Below, in pieces: positions 17,594 to 26,869 of a stretch of DNA of 64,000 nucleotides (its first letter is position 1; every line of letters starts with the position of its first letter). The position numbers were made by a program, and so were the translations under genes. Source of the DNA: Herbaspirillum sp. SJZ106 (GTDB taxonomy: Bacteria; Pseudomonadota; Gammaproteobacteria; Burkholderiales; Burkholderiaceae_D). The notes below the pieces were generated by a model. It did not search any database, had not been told where the DNA came from, and saw nothing but the letters and a program-made list of their open reading frames with translations. The stretch is taken from contig NZ_VFNI01000005.1 of the NCBI RefSeq assembly GCF_006715495.1, positions 372,001 through 436,000 of the forward strand, read 5' to 3'.

Positions 17594-18874
17594 ATGGCGG
17601 GGAAGATATTGAGGAACGGCTTGGTCCAGATGGCGGCGGCGATTGTCGCCGGCATCGCCCTGGGCCAATGGCAGCCCGACCTGGCGGTGCAGATGAAGCC
17701 GTTGAGCGATGGGTTCGTCAAGCTGATCGGCATGCTGATCGGCGTGATCATGTTCGCGCTGGTAGTGTCGGGCATTGCCGGCATGCAGGGGCAGGCCCGG
17801 ACCGCCAGGGTCGGCGGCAAGGCGGTGCTGTATTTCGAGGCAATGACCTTGCTTTCGCTTGCGCTCGGCATTGCCGCCGCGGTGCTGCTGCAGCCGGGCA
17901 GCGGCTTTCACCTCGATTTGTCGGCCACGGCGGCGGAGGCGGCGGGCGGCGGCGCCCAGATGGTGTCGGGCTACATACGCCGGGCCGAAGACTTCCGCTT
18001 CGACCGGTTCGCCCTGGGGCTGATTCCCGATAGTTTCGCCGGCGCCTTCGTGCACAACAACAGCCTGCAGATCCTGCTGCTGGCGGTGTTCTTCGGCGTC
18101 GCGCTGGGGCGCCTGTCGGCGGCCAATCCCCGCATGGCGCAACTGCGCGACTTCATCGACGCCATCCTCGGGGTGCTGTTCGGGATGGTCAGCCTGATCC
18201 TGAGGCTGGCGCCGCTGGCGGCTTTCGGCGCCATGGCCTTTACCATCGGCCGTTATGGCCTGGGCTCGATGCTGCCGTTGCTGCGCTTCGTCGGCGCCAT
18301 CTACCTGGCCAGCATTGTCTTCGTCGCGGCGGTGATGGCGCTGGTGGCGCGCGCGGTCGGCGTGAACCTGTTCCGGGTGATCGCCTATGTGCGCGACGAG
18401 CTGCTGCTGGTGATCTTCACCGCTTCCTCGGTGGCGGCGTTGCCGGGGCTGATCGAGAAGATGGAAAAGATCGGCTGCTCGCGCAATGTGGTGCGCCTGG
18501 TGCTGCCGGCCGGCTACAGCTTCAACCTTTCCGGCACCAATCTCTACCTGGCGATGGCGACCCTGTTCCTGGCGCAGGCCTCGGGCGTGCACCTGGGCGC
18601 ATGGCAGTTGCTGACGCTGCTGGCGATCGCCATGCTGACCTCCAAGGGCGCCACCAGCGTGGCCGGTTCCGGCTTCATTGCGCTGGCGGCGACGCTGGCC
18701 GCGCTGCAGATGGTGCCGGTGGGCGGGATTGTGCTGTTGCTGGGCGTGGAGCGGCTCATGAAGTGCCGTTCGCTGACCAATGTGGTCGGCAATTGCCTGG
18801 CCTGCGTGGTAATCGCGGCATGGGAGCGCGAGTTCGACTATACGGCGATGCGGCGCGAGCTGGGCGGCAAGTAA
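17594..18874 (+). CDS. Dicarboxylate/amino acid:cation symporter family (DctA-like, altered motifs)
   Basis: A 426-residue transporter of the DAACS family with eight membrane helices and two re-entrant loops. The opening segment (LRNGLVQMAAAIVAGIALGQWQP, then MKPLSDGFVKLIGMLIG) aligns well with DctA and supports ATG 17594; an open upstream extension of 39 codons is low-complexity and unlikely. Key motifs are changed. The serine-rich hairpin motif SSSES is ASSVA. The cation motif FNLDGT is FNLSGT. In the last helix the DRFMSEARALTN segment is ERLMKCRSLTN, one residue shorter. Substrate or coupling ion probably differs from that of DctA. The best ribosome-like site (GAGGGAG) lies rather far (about 27 bases) from the chosen start. 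Confidence 0.8.
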   Translation: MAGKILRNGLVQMAAAIVAGIALGQWQPDLAVQMKPLSDGFVKLIGMLIGVIMFALVVSGIAGMQGQARTARVGGKAVLYFEAMTLLSLALGIAAAVLLQPGSGFHLDLSATAAEAAGGGAQMVSGYIRRAEDFRFDRFALGLIPDSFAGAFVHNNSLQILLLAVFFGVALGRLSAANPRMAQLRDFIDAILGVLFGMVSLILRLAPLAAFGAMAFTIGRYGLGSMLPLLRFVGAIYLASIVFVAAVMALVARAVGVNLFRVIAYVRDELLLVIFTASSVAALPGLIEKMEKIGCSRNVVRLVLPAGYSFNLSGTNLYLAMATLFLAQASGVHLGAWQLLTLLAIAMLTSKGATSVAGSGFIALAATLAALQMVPVGGIVLLLGVERLMKCRSLTNVVGNCLACVVIAAWEREFDYTAMRRELGGK

Positions 18875-18883
18875 AGAGTCTGT

Positions 18884-20302
18884 TCAGGCCGGCTCTTCGG
18901 CCGGTGCCTGCCATGCCGGAAAGTCCAGCGCCACCGAAAAATGGCCTTGCGCCGTATGTTCGAAACGCATGCCGCCGGCATGCGCGCGCATCACTTCTTC
19001 CACGATCGACAAGCCCAGGCTGGCGCCCATGCGGCCTTCGCCGCGCGGCGAAAAGGGCTTGCGCAGCCGCTCCCAGTCGGCGGCGGGGATGCCGGGGCCG
19101 TCATCGATGAAACGCAGTACATAACGCGCTTCATTGCGCACCTCCTCCGTATCGAGCCGCACATGCAGCAGGCCGGGGGAGCCGTATTGCAGCGCATTGT
19201 TGAGGATGTTCTTGATGGCCTCGCCCAGGCTGATGGCGTCGCCGCGGATGAAGCAGGGCGCCTCCGGCATGTCCAGCGCCAGGTCGGGCGTGCGTTCGCG
19301 GTTGGACAGCACATCGGTCATCTGCGAGCGCACCAGCTCGCCGAGGTCGATGCGCTGCTGCAGGCTGATGTCGCTGCGGTGCTGCACCATCGCGTGGTTG
19401 ATCAGCTGGTTCACCAGCGCACCCAGGTTGCGGGTGCGCTCGCGCAACTGGTCCAGATGGCGCTGGCGCTTTTCCTCGCTGGCCTCGGTGTCCAGCAATT
19501 CCATTTGCGAGACCAGGGCCGTGACCGGCGTGCGCAGCTGGTGGGCGGCGTCGCCGATCACGCGCCGCATGGTGGCGCGGTGTATCGCCAGGCGCTGCAT
19601 GAAGGCGTTGATGGCCGAAACCAGCGCGTGGGTCTCGGCCGGCACGGTCAGGTTCAGCGGCGAGAGGTCGTTGAGGTCGCGTTCGCGGATGGCGGCCTCG
19701 ATGCGTTTCAAGGGCGCCAGCGCCTGGTACAGGGTGAACATGGCCGCCACCAGCGTCAGCACGCTCATGGCGATGATCACCATCAGCGCCTTGCTGCCCA
19801 GGCTGTGCGCGAACGACATGCGGGCATTGTTGGTCTGCGCCAGCACGATCACCGCCCACGGATGCGGGCCGTCGACCGGCATGCGACGGCCGATGATGGC
19901 CATGCGCACCGGCGTGCCGAGGTATTCGCCGTCGCGCAGCAGCGGGCCTTGCTCCAGTTTGTCCCACGGGATATCGGGGCGGAATTCGCCGTCGCCGGCG
20001 ATCACCCGGCCTTGCGGATCGAGCACGACGTAGATCGCATGATCGCCGGTGCCCAGCATCGACAGCGCGGCCAGCGGCACGTCGATGTTGACGGCGCCGT
20101 TCTCGTACCAGGTATTTTCCGCGATCTGCAGCGCGCTGCCGGTAAGGATGCGGTCGTAGGCCTGGTTGGCGGCCAGTTGGGTGGAGATCCAGATGGCGAT
20201 CAGCAGGGCGGCGGCGCTGACGGTGAGCACCGCGCCCATGCGGGTGACCAGCCGGGTATAGAGCGAGCGTCCGGCGACGACGTGCTGGGTGCGCGGCAGC
20301 AT
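18884..20302 (-). CDS. Sensor histidine kinase, TctE-like
   Basis: A 472-residue membrane kinase. A first transmembrane segment (about residues 23-45) is followed by a roughly 130-residue periplasmic sensor domain, a second transmembrane segment (about 175-200), a HAMP-like linker, the H-box DAAHQLRTPVTAL, an N-box NILNNALQYG and a G-box DDGPGIP. The QLRTP H-box and N-terminal sensor are typical of the TctE subgroup, which often controls carboxylate uptake. Its start overlaps the regulator's stop by one base. The gene lies between the DctA-like symporter and a divergent ABC importer; either could be its target. Confidence 0.87.
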   Translation of the reverse strand: MLPRTQHVVAGRSLYTRLVTRMGAVLTVSAAALLIAIWISTQLAANQAYDRILTGSALQIAENTWYENGAVNIDVPLAALSMLGTGDHAIYVVLDPQGRVIAGDGEFRPDIPWDKLEQGPLLRDGEYLGTPVRMAIIGRRMPVDGPHPWAVIVLAQTNNARMSFAHSLGSKALMVIIAMSVLTLVAAMFTLYQALAPLKRIEAAIRERDLNDLSPLNLTVPAETHALVSAINAFMQRLAIHRATMRRVIGDAAHQLRTPVTALVSQMELLDTEASEEKRQRHLDQLRERTRNLGALVNQLINHAMVQHRSDISLQQRIDLGELVRSQMTDVLSNRERTPDLALDMPEAPCFIRGDAISLGEAIKNILNNALQYGSPGLLHVRLDTEEVRNEARYVLRFIDDGPGIPAADWERLRKPFSPRGEGRMGASLGLSIVEEVMRAHAGGMRFEHTAQGHFSVALDFPAWQAPAEEPA

Positions 20303-21000
20303 CAGTGGAGCGCGCCGTCGTCGGCCGGGGCCTGCGGCGCATGCAGCACCAACTGGTAGCCCAGGCCGCGCAGGGTGCGGATCTCGAAGGCGGCGCCGGC
20401 CAGCTTCTTGCGCAGGCGGGCGACGTATTGTTCGACGGTATTGGCGTTGGGGGTATCGTCCAGCGTGAACAGGCGGTCCATCAGTTCGTCCTTGTTGAAG
20501 ATGCGTCCCGGGCGGGCGGCGATGATCTCCAGCAGCGTCACCTCGCGCCGGGTCAGCTCGATCGGTGCGCCGTCCAGCGTGGCGCTGCGGCTCTTGCGGT
20601 CGATGCTGACGTTGGCGCAATGGATCAGATTGGTCGATTCGCCGCCGCTGCGGCGCAGCAGCACGCGGATGCGCGCGTCCAGTTCGCGGAAGTCGAAGGG
20701 CTTGATCAGGTAGTCGTCGGCGCCCAGGTCGAGCGCGCGCACGCGCTCCTCGATTTCGGCGCAGGCGGTCAGCATCAGCACCGGCGTTTTCTGGCCGCGC
20801 CCGCGCAATTGCTCCAGCAGGGAGAAGCCGTCCTGCTGCGGCAGCATCACATCCAGGATCACCAGGTCGTAGGAGTCGGCCATGCGGCGGCCGGCGGCGG
20901 CGCCGTTGCTTTCCCACTCCACGGTATGGCCGATGCGCGCGAGGTGGGAGACGATGGCTTCGGCCACGTCGGAGGTGTCTTCAACTAGCAGGATGCGCAT
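20302..21000 (-). CDS. OmpR-family response regulator, TctD-like
   Basis: A 232-residue regulator with a receiver domain (phosphoacceptor Asp in LVILDVMLPQQDG, Lys in YLIKPFDFREL) and a winged-helix output domain (ELTRREVTLLEIIAARPGR and RLRKKLAGA near the end). The start MRILLVEDTSD at 21000 has GGAT/GGAG-like purines upstream; a longer frame from 21030 is less likely. It is cotranscribed with and directly upstream of the kinase. Confidence 0.88.
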   Translation of the reverse strand: MRILLVEDTSDVAEAIVSHLARIGHTVEWESNGAAAGRRMADSYDLVILDVMLPQQDGFSLLEQLRGRGQKTPVLMLTACAEIEERVRALDLGADDYLIKPFDFRELDARIRVLLRRSGGESTNLIHCANVSIDRKSRSATLDGAPIELTRREVTLLEIIAARPGRIFNKDELMDRLFTLDDTPNANTVEQYVARLRKKLAGAAFEIRTLRGLGYQLVLHAPQAPADDGALH

Positions 21001-21166
21001 GGGATCTCCGGTCTTGTTGCGATGCCGCATTCGTGGGCGCGGCTTGGGCAGGCTGAATTGTATGCTCGTCAGCGCAAAAAAATCCGGGCGTCAGGATTTA
21101 GTCAGATTCGTTACAGCTTCGCGCCCTAGCATCCGTCCCAATCATTAAAACAAACTGGAGACCTGC

Positions 21167-21958
21167 ATGAGCAATCCTGCCCATGGCGCGCCGGCTATCG
21201 ATCCGTCCCGTCCGCTGCTGGAAATCGACAACGTCACCCTGCAATACAAGACCAGCGATTCGCTGGTGACCGCGACCCAGCAGGTCAGCTTCAACGTCCA
21301 TCCATCCGACCGCTACATCCTGCTCGGCCCCTCGGGCTGCGGCAAGTCGACGTTGTTGAAGGCCATCGGCGGCTACCTGCAGCCGACCTCGGGCGCGATC
21401 CGCCTGAAAGGGCGCGAGGTGCACGAACCCGGCCCGGACCGCATGATGGTATTCCAGGAGTTCGACCAGTTGCTGCCCTGGAAGACCGTGCGCCAGAACG
21501 TCGAATTCGCACTCAACGCCAGCGGTCGCCTGCACGGCAAGGAAGCCGCCGAGCGCGCGGCGTACTACATCGGGAAGGTCGGCCTGGCCAAGTTCATCGA
21601 CAGTTACCCGCACATGCTCTCGGGCGGCATGAAGCAGCGCGTCTCGATCGCGCGCGGCATGGCCATGGAGCCGGACGTGCTGCTAATGGACGAACCGTTC
21701 GCCGCGCTGGACGCGCTCACCCGCCGCAAGATGCAGGACGAGCTGTTGCGCCTGTGGGACGACACCCGCTTCACCGTGCTGTTCGTGACGCACTCGATCG
21801 AAGAGGCGATCCGCATCGGCACCCGCATCCTGCTGCTCACGCCGCATCCCGGCCAGGTGCGCGCCGAATTGAACAGCATCGATCCGCAACAGATGGGCAC
21901 CGCGGCCCAGGCCGAGCTCGAAACCCGCATCAACGACATGTTGTTCGCCCATCACTGA
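21167..21958 (+). CDS. ABC transporter ATP-binding protein (nitrate/sulfonate/taurine type)
   Basis: A 263-residue ATPase with Walker A GPSGCGKSTLL, the Q-loop in VFQEFDQLLPWKTV, signature LSGGMKQRVSIARG, Walker B VLLMDEPFAALD and the H-loop VTHSIEEA. The FQEFDQLLPWKTV stretch is typical of the SsuB/TauB/ThiZ group. The ATG at 21167 follows GGAGA. It is the first of three genes for one importer and is divergent from the TctD-like regulator, which may control it. Confidence 0.88.
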   Translation: MSNPAHGAPAIDPSRPLLEIDNVTLQYKTSDSLVTATQQVSFNVHPSDRYILLGPSGCGKSTLLKAIGGYLQPTSGAIRLKGREVHEPGPDRMMVFQEFDQLLPWKTVRQNVEFALNASGRLHGKEAAERAAYYIGKVGLAKFIDSYPHMLSGGMKQRVSIARGMAMEPDVLLMDEPFAALDALTRRKMQDELLRLWDDTRFTVLFVTHSIEEAIRIGTRILLLTPHPGQVRAELNSIDPQQMGTAAQAELETRINDMLFAHH

Positions 21959-21996
21959 CCAGCGGTCAATCAACAGGCGACAACCAGGAGACACGC

Positions 21997-22869
21997 ATGA
22001 ACAACAATACCTTGCCCTTCGTCCGCCCGGAAATCGTGGTGGAACCCAACCGCAACGCCAGCGCTGAAGTGCAGCGCCCATTATCGGCCTTTGAATCGCT
22101 CTATCGCCTGGGCTGGCTGCGCAAGACGGCGATCCTGCTGGTGCTGGCGGCGATCTGGGAAATCTACGGCCGCTGGCTGGACAACGCATTGCTGTTTCCC
22201 AGCTTTAGCCAGACGCTGGAGGCTTTCCTGCACGGCATCGCCAGCGGCGTGCTGCTGGAGCGCGCCGCGGTGTCGCTGCAGACGCTGCTGGTCGGATACG
22301 GCCTGGGCATCCTGCTGGCGGGCTTGCTGACCACGCTGGCCATCAGCTCCCGCATCGGCAACGACTTGCTGGAAACGCTGACCTCCATGTTCAATCCGCT
22401 GCCGGCGATCGCCTTGCTGCCGCTGGCGCTGATCTGGTTCGGCCTGGGCACCGGCAGCATCATCTTCGTGCTGGTGCATTCTGTGCTGTGGGCCGTGGCG
22501 CTGAATACCCACGGCGGTTTCCGCGCGGTGTCCAACACCCTGCGCATGGTGGGGCAGAACTATGGCCTGCGCCGTTTCTCGCTGGTGAAGTCGATCCTGA
22601 TCCCGGCCGCCTTCCCGAGCATCCTGACCGGCTTGAAGGTCGGCTGGGCCTTCGCCTGGCGCACGCTGATCGCCGCCGAACTGGTATTTGGCGTGTCTTC
22701 CGGAACCGGCGGCCTGGGCTGGTACATTTTTGAAAACCGTAACCAGCTGGAAACCGCCAACGTGTTCTCGGGCCTGTTCTTCGTGATCATCATCGGCCTG
22801 GTGGTGGAGAACCTGATCTTCGCCCAGATCGAAAAACGCACCATCCGCCGCTGGGGCATGGCCCACTAA
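21997..22869 (+). CDS. ABC transporter permease (nitrate/sulfonate/taurine type)
   Basis: A 290-residue membrane permease with about six helices and the EAA-like cytoplasmic loop around NTLRMVGQNYGLRRFSLVKSILIPAAFPSILTGLKVGWAFAWR (residues 180-222), typical of the SsuC/TauC family. An unusually long hydrophilic N-terminus of about 45 residues precedes the first helix. The ATG at 21997 follows CAGGAG. It lies 38 bases after the ATPase gene. Confidence 0.88.
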   Translation: MNNNTLPFVRPEIVVEPNRNASAEVQRPLSAFESLYRLGWLRKTAILLVLAAIWEIYGRWLDNALLFPSFSQTLEAFLHGIASGVLLERAAVSLQTLLVGYGLGILLAGLLTTLAISSRIGNDLLETLTSMFNPLPAIALLPLALIWFGLGTGSIIFVLVHSVLWAVALNTHGGFRAVSNTLRMVGQNYGLRRFSLVKSILIPAAFPSILTGLKVGWAFAWRTLIAAELVFGVSSGTGGLGWYIFENRNQLETANVFSGLFFVIIIGLVVENLIFAQIEKRTIRRWGMAH

Positions 22870-22924
22870 GCGGCCGGCGCAGGCAGCCGCAATACCGATA
22901 AACTGACGACCCAAGGAGACAAGA

Positions 22925-23947
22925 ATGAAACGTCGCACTTTTTCAAGCATGATGATCGCCGCCACGCTGGCGCTGTCGGCCGCCGCCGTGACCGGCACCG
23001 CCCGCGCCGAAGCGCCCGAGGTGCGCATTTCCCACGGCTACGGCCTGCTGTACCTGCCGCTGATGGTGATCCGCGACCAGGGCCTGGTCGAGAAGCACGC
23101 CAAGGCGCTCGGCCTGGGCGACGTCAAGACCAAGTGGGTGCTGCTTGACGGCGGCAACGTGATCAACGACGCTATGCTGGCCGGCAATCTCGACATCGCC
23201 GGCACCGGCGCGCCCGGTTTCGTGACGCTGTGGTCCAAGGCGCGCGGCATCCCGCGTTCGGAAGTGGTGGGCCTGGGCGCGTTGTCGACTTCGCCGCTGT
23301 GGCTCAACACCAATAACCCCAACGTCAAGTCGCTGAAGGATTTCACGCCCAAGGACAAGATCGCCATCCCCGGCATCAAGACCTCGCTGTCGGCAGTGCT
23401 GCTGCAGATGGCCGTGGCCAAGACCTTTGGCAGCGAGAACTACGCCAAGCTCGACCCGCTGACGGTCGGCCTGTCGCACCCGGAGGCGATGGGTTCGCTG
23501 CTGTCGGGCAAGACCGAGATCACCGCGCACTTCACCTCGCCGCCATTCTCCTACCAGGAAGCCAAGGACCCGCGCATCAGCCGCGTGCTCAACACCTCCG
23601 ACGTGCTGGGCCACATCACCATGGACGTGGTGTTTGCGCTGAAGTCTTTCACCGAGAAGAACCCCAAGCTGACGCAAGCCTTCATGGCCGCGCAGGAAGA
23701 AGCCAACGCCTATATCGCCAAGAACCGCAAGGGCGCCGCCGAGACCTTCCTGCGCGTATCCAAGATGAAGCTGCCGCAGGAGGAAGTGGAACAGATGCTG
23801 GCCGACCCCGGCACCGAGTTCTTGACCACGCCGGTGGACATCATGCAATACGTGCTGTTCATGAGCAAAGCCGGCACCATCAAGACCAAGCCGGCGGTAT
23901 GGAACGAGATGTTCGTGCCGGCATTCAAGGATCGCAAGGGCAGTTGA
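22925..23947 (+). CDS. ABC transporter substrate-binding protein (NMT1/SsuA-like)
   Basis: A 340-residue periplasmic binding protein with a signal peptide (residues 1-28, ending GTARAEA) and an SsuA/ThiY-type fold: ISHGYGLLYLPLMVIRDQG at the first strand, LDIAGTGAPGF and ALSTSPLWLNT. The family binds aliphatic sulfonates, nitrate or bicarbonate, or pyrimidine precursors; the ligand here is not clear. AAGGAG precedes ATG 22925. It is the last gene of the operon and is closed by a good terminator. Confidence 0.87.
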   Translation: MKRRTFSSMMIAATLALSAAAVTGTARAEAPEVRISHGYGLLYLPLMVIRDQGLVEKHAKALGLGDVKTKWVLLDGGNVINDAMLAGNLDIAGTGAPGFVTLWSKARGIPRSEVVGLGALSTSPLWLNTNNPNVKSLKDFTPKDKIAIPGIKTSLSAVLLQMAVAKTFGSENYAKLDPLTVGLSHPEAMGSLLSGKTEITAHFTSPPFSYQEAKDPRISRVLNTSDVLGHITMDVVFALKSFTEKNPKLTQAFMAAQEEANAYIAKNRKGAAETFLRVSKMKLPQEEVEQMLADPGTEFLTTPVDIMQYVLFMSKAGTIKTKPAVWNEMFVPAFKDRKGS

Positions 23948-23981
23948 TTGCGTGAGCGATCTGCCCGCGGGCGCATCAACC

Positions 23982-24010
23982 AAAAGGCTTCCTGAGGGAA
24001 GCCTTTTTTT
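23982..24010 (+). terminator. Intrinsic terminator after the SsuA-like gene
   Basis: A perfect 9-bp stem (AAGGCTTCC with GGAAGCCTT), with a 4-base loop, is followed by five more T. It separates the importer operon from the ribose operon. Confidence 0.92.
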
Positions 24011-24135
24011 GTGGGCGATTCGTGCCGGGCGATGCGGAGAAACCGCAGGAACGGCTATACCCCCGGGATGTGGCAGGCAGGAAATGTGCAGGTGCAGCTT
24101 GTCCGACGATATTTTTCGGTGCTATCCTCTGTTGC

Positions 24136-24151
24136 GCGCAAACGTTTGCGC
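24136..24151. promoter_or_regulatory. LacI-type operator (probable RbsR site) upstream of rbsB
   Basis: The perfect 16-bp palindrome GCGCAAACGTTTGCGC has the central CG and AAACG/CGTTT half-sites typical of LacI-family repressors. It lies 61 bases upstream of rbsB. Because rbsR is in the same operon, RbsR would repress its own synthesis until ribose is present. Confidence 0.8.
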
Positions 24152-24211
24152 AACCATTAACGGTACTCAACTTCGTTGAAAAGCCGATAACACCAGAATA
24201 TGGAGACATAC

Positions 24212-25159
24212 ATGAAAAACCTGACCCGCCGCCAATTCGCGCTCGCCGCATTGCTCGCCTGCTCGGTGCTGCCCGCCTCCGTCATGGCGCAGACGCCGGC
24301 CAAGCCCAAGGTTGCGCTGGTGATGAAATCGCTGGCCAATGAATTCTTCCTGAACATGGAAAACGGCGCGCGCGAACACCAGAAGGCGCACGCCAGCCAG
24401 TACGACCTGATCGCCAACGGCATCAAGGACGAGCAGGACACCGCCAACCAGATCAAGATCGTCGAACAGATGATCGTCTCCAAGGTCAACGCGCTGGTGA
24501 TTGCGCCGGCCGACTCCAAGGCCCTGGTGCCGGTGGTGAAGAAGGCGATCGACGCCGGCATCATCGTGGTCAACATCGACAACAAGCTCGATGACGCGGC
24601 GCTCAAGGAGAAGGGCATCAGCGTGCCCTTCGTCGGGCCGGACAACCGCAAGGGCGCCAAGCTGGCCGGCGACTACCTCGGCAAGCAACTGAAGAAGGGC
24701 GACAAGGTCGCCATCATCGAGGGCGTCTCGACCACCGTCAACGCGCAGCAGCGCACGCTGGGCTTCCAGGATGCGATGAAGGAAGCCGGCGCCAACGTCG
24801 TGACCGTGCAATCGGGCCAGTGGGAAATCGACCAGGGCAACAAGGTGGCCGCTTCCATCCTCAACGCCCATCCTGACATCAAGGCAATCCTGGCCGGCAA
24901 CGACAACATGGCGCTGGGCGCGGTAGCCGCGATCCGCGCTTCCGGCAAGGCCGGCAAAGTGCTGCTGGTGGGCTACGACAATATCAACGCCATCAAGCCA
25001 ATGCTCAAGGACGGCCGCGTGCTGGCGACCGTCGACCAGTTCGCCTCGCAGCAGGCTGTGAACGGCATCGAAATCGCCCTGAAGGCCGTGACCGAGAAAA
25101 AGTCGCAAAGCAGCCTGGGCGGCATCGTCGAGACCAAGGTTGCGCTGATCACCAAGTAA
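24212..25159 (+). CDS. rbsB: Ribose ABC transporter, periplasmic binding protein
   Basis: A 315-residue sugar-binding protein with a signal peptide (ALAALLACSVLPASVMAQ, cleavage about residue 24). The first strand KVALVMKSLANEFF, the VNIDNKLD loop and VVLLV-like VLLVGYDNI are typical of the RbsB cluster-B binding proteins. ATG 24212 is chosen because TGGAGA sits just before it; an in-frame ATG four codons earlier has no ribosome site. It is the first gene of rbsBACRKD, downstream of the LacI-type operator, and is separated from rbsA by a strong hairpin. Confidence 0.9.
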   Translation: MKNLTRRQFALAALLACSVLPASVMAQTPAKPKVALVMKSLANEFFLNMENGAREHQKAHASQYDLIANGIKDEQDTANQIKIVEQMIVSKVNALVIAPADSKALVPVVKKAIDAGIIVVNIDNKLDDAALKEKGISVPFVGPDNRKGAKLAGDYLGKQLKKGDKVAIIEGVSTTVNAQQRTLGFQDAMKEAGANVVTVQSGQWEIDQGNKVAASILNAHPDIKAILAGNDNMALGAVAAIRASGKAGKVLLVGYDNINAIKPMLKDGRVLATVDQFASQQAVNGIEIALKAVTEKKSQSSLGGIVETKVALITK

Positions 25160-25185
25160 GCAAGCTTGCCTTGACTTGACCTGCG

Positions 25186-25226
25186 AAGAGCCGGCGCCCA
25201 AGCCCAGGGCTGTGGCGCCGGCTCTT
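25186..25226 (+). promoter_or_regulatory. Intercistronic hairpin between rbsB and rbsA
   Basis: A perfect 13-bp GC-rich stem (AAGAGCCGGCGCC with GGCGCCGGCTCTT) with a 15-base loop ends four bases before the rbsA start. It lacks a U-tract, so it is more likely to stabilise the rbsB end of the message or to attenuate rbsA translation than to terminate. Either effect would give more binding protein than ATPase. Confidence 0.65.
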
Positions 25227-25230
25227 AGCC

Positions 25231-26820
25231 ATGTTCCAACCAGTGTCGCCGCCCATGTCGCCAACCGATTCTCCATCCCAATCTTCTCCCTTGCTGACCC
25301 TGTCGGGTATCGGCAAGAGCTACGCCGCGCCGGTGCTGGAAGGCATCGAGCTGCAACTGCGCGCCGGCCAGGTGTTGGCGCTGACCGGCGAAAACGGCGC
25401 CGGCAAGAGCACCTTGTCCAAGATCGTGTGCGGCCTGGTCGAGGCCAGCGCCGGCCGGATGTCGCTGGACGGCCAGCCCTACGCGCCAGGCTCGCGCACC
25501 GAGGCCGAGGCGCTGGGCATCCGCATGGTGATGCAGGAGCTCAACCTCATCCCCACGCTCAGCATCGCCGAAAACCTGTTCCTGGAAAAGCTGCCGCAGC
25601 GTTTCGGCTGGATCGACCGCAAGAAGCTGGCCGCCGCCGCGCAAGTGCAGATGGCAGTGGTCGGCCTGGGCGAGCTCGACCCGTGGACGCCGGTGGGCGA
25701 ACTGGGCCTGGGCCACCAGCAGATGGTGGAGATCGCGCGCAACCTGATCGGCAGCTGCCGCTGCCTGGTGCTGGACGAACCTACCGCCATGCTGACCAGC
25801 CGCGAGGTGGCGCTGCTGTTCTCGCGCATCGAAAAGCTGCGCGCCGAAGGCGTGGCCATCATCTATATTTCGCACCGGCTGGAAGAACTCAAGCGCATCG
25901 CCGACCGCATCGTGGTGCTGCGCGACGGCCGCCTGGTATGCGACGAGGACATCACCCGCCACAGCACCGAACAACTGGTGCAGATGATGGCCGGCGAATT
26001 GACCAAGGTCGACCTCGATGCCGAACATCGCCGCATCGGCGCGCCGCTGCTCAAGGTGCGCGGGCTGGGCCGCAGCGGCGCCGTGCAGCCGGCCAGCTTC
26101 GACCTGCATAGCGGCGAAATTCTCGGCGTGGCCGGCCTGATCGGCTCCGGCCGCACCGAATTGCTGCGGCTGATCTTCGGCGCCGACCGCGCCGACAGCG
26201 GCGAAGTCTTCATCGGCGACGCCGCTCGCGCAGCCGACCTGCGCAGTCCCAGGCATGCGGTCAGGGCCGGCATCGCCATGGTCACGGAAGACCGCAAGGG
26301 CCAGGGCCTGCTGCTGCCGCAATCGATCAGCGTCAATACTTCGCTGGCCGACCTGGGGCGCGTCAGCCGCGCCGGCGTGCTCGACCATGACGCCGAAGAC
26401 AGCGCCGCGCGCGATTTCGTGGGCAAGCTGCGCATCCGCTCCAGCCATGTCGGCCAGGCGGCCGGCGAGCTGTCCGGCGGCAACCAGCAGAAAGTCGTGA
26501 TTGCACGCTGGCTGTACCGCGATTGCCCGGTGATGCTGTTCGACGAGCCCACGCGCGGCATCGACATCGGCGCCAAGGCCGATATCTACAAGCTGTTCGC
26601 GGAACTGTCAGGGCAGGGCAAGGGCTTGCTGGTGGTATCCAGCGACCTGCGCGAACTGATGCAGATTTGCGACCGCATCGCCGTCATGAGCGCCGGGCGC
26701 ATCGTCGAGACCTTCGCCCGCGCCGACTGGTCGCAGGAGCGCATCCTGGCTGCGGCCTTCAGCGGCTACGTGGGCCGGCAGGAAGCCGGCGCCGCCGAGC
26801 CGGCCGACAACATTGTCTGA
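25231..26820 (+). CDS. rbsA: Ribose ABC transporter, double ATPase subunit
   Basis: A 529-residue ATPase made of two ABC domains, as expected for carbohydrate importers of the CUT2 type. The N-terminal domain has GENGAGKSTL and Walker B LVLDEPTAML with a degenerate signature LGLGHQQMVEIAR. The C-terminal domain has the LSGGNQQKVVIARWL signature and a TRGID motif, but its Walker A is replaced (GLIGSGRTEL), which is normal for this family. Start at 25231 or at codon 9 (25255); no good ribosome site is visible beyond the hairpin. Confidence 0.9.
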   Translation: MFQPVSPPMSPTDSPSQSSPLLTLSGIGKSYAAPVLEGIELQLRAGQVLALTGENGAGKSTLSKIVCGLVEASAGRMSLDGQPYAPGSRTEAEALGIRMVMQELNLIPTLSIAENLFLEKLPQRFGWIDRKKLAAAAQVQMAVVGLGELDPWTPVGELGLGHQQMVEIARNLIGSCRCLVLDEPTAMLTSREVALLFSRIEKLRAEGVAIIYISHRLEELKRIADRIVVLRDGRLVCDEDITRHSTEQLVQMMAGELTKVDLDAEHRRIGAPLLKVRGLGRSGAVQPASFDLHSGEILGVAGLIGSGRTELLRLIFGADRADSGEVFIGDAARAADLRSPRHAVRAGIAMVTEDRKGQGLLLPQSISVNTSLADLGRVSRAGVLDHDAEDSAARDFVGKLRIRSSHVGQAAGELSGGNQQKVVIARWLYRDCPVMLFDEPTRGIDIGAKADIYKLFAELSGQGKGLLVVSSDLRELMQICDRIAVMSAGRIVETFARADWSQERILAAAFSGYVGRQEAGAAEPADNIV

Positions 26821-26869
26821 GGCTGCAAGCCAGCTTTTATCCAGCAAAGAACACACAGAGAACCGAAAC

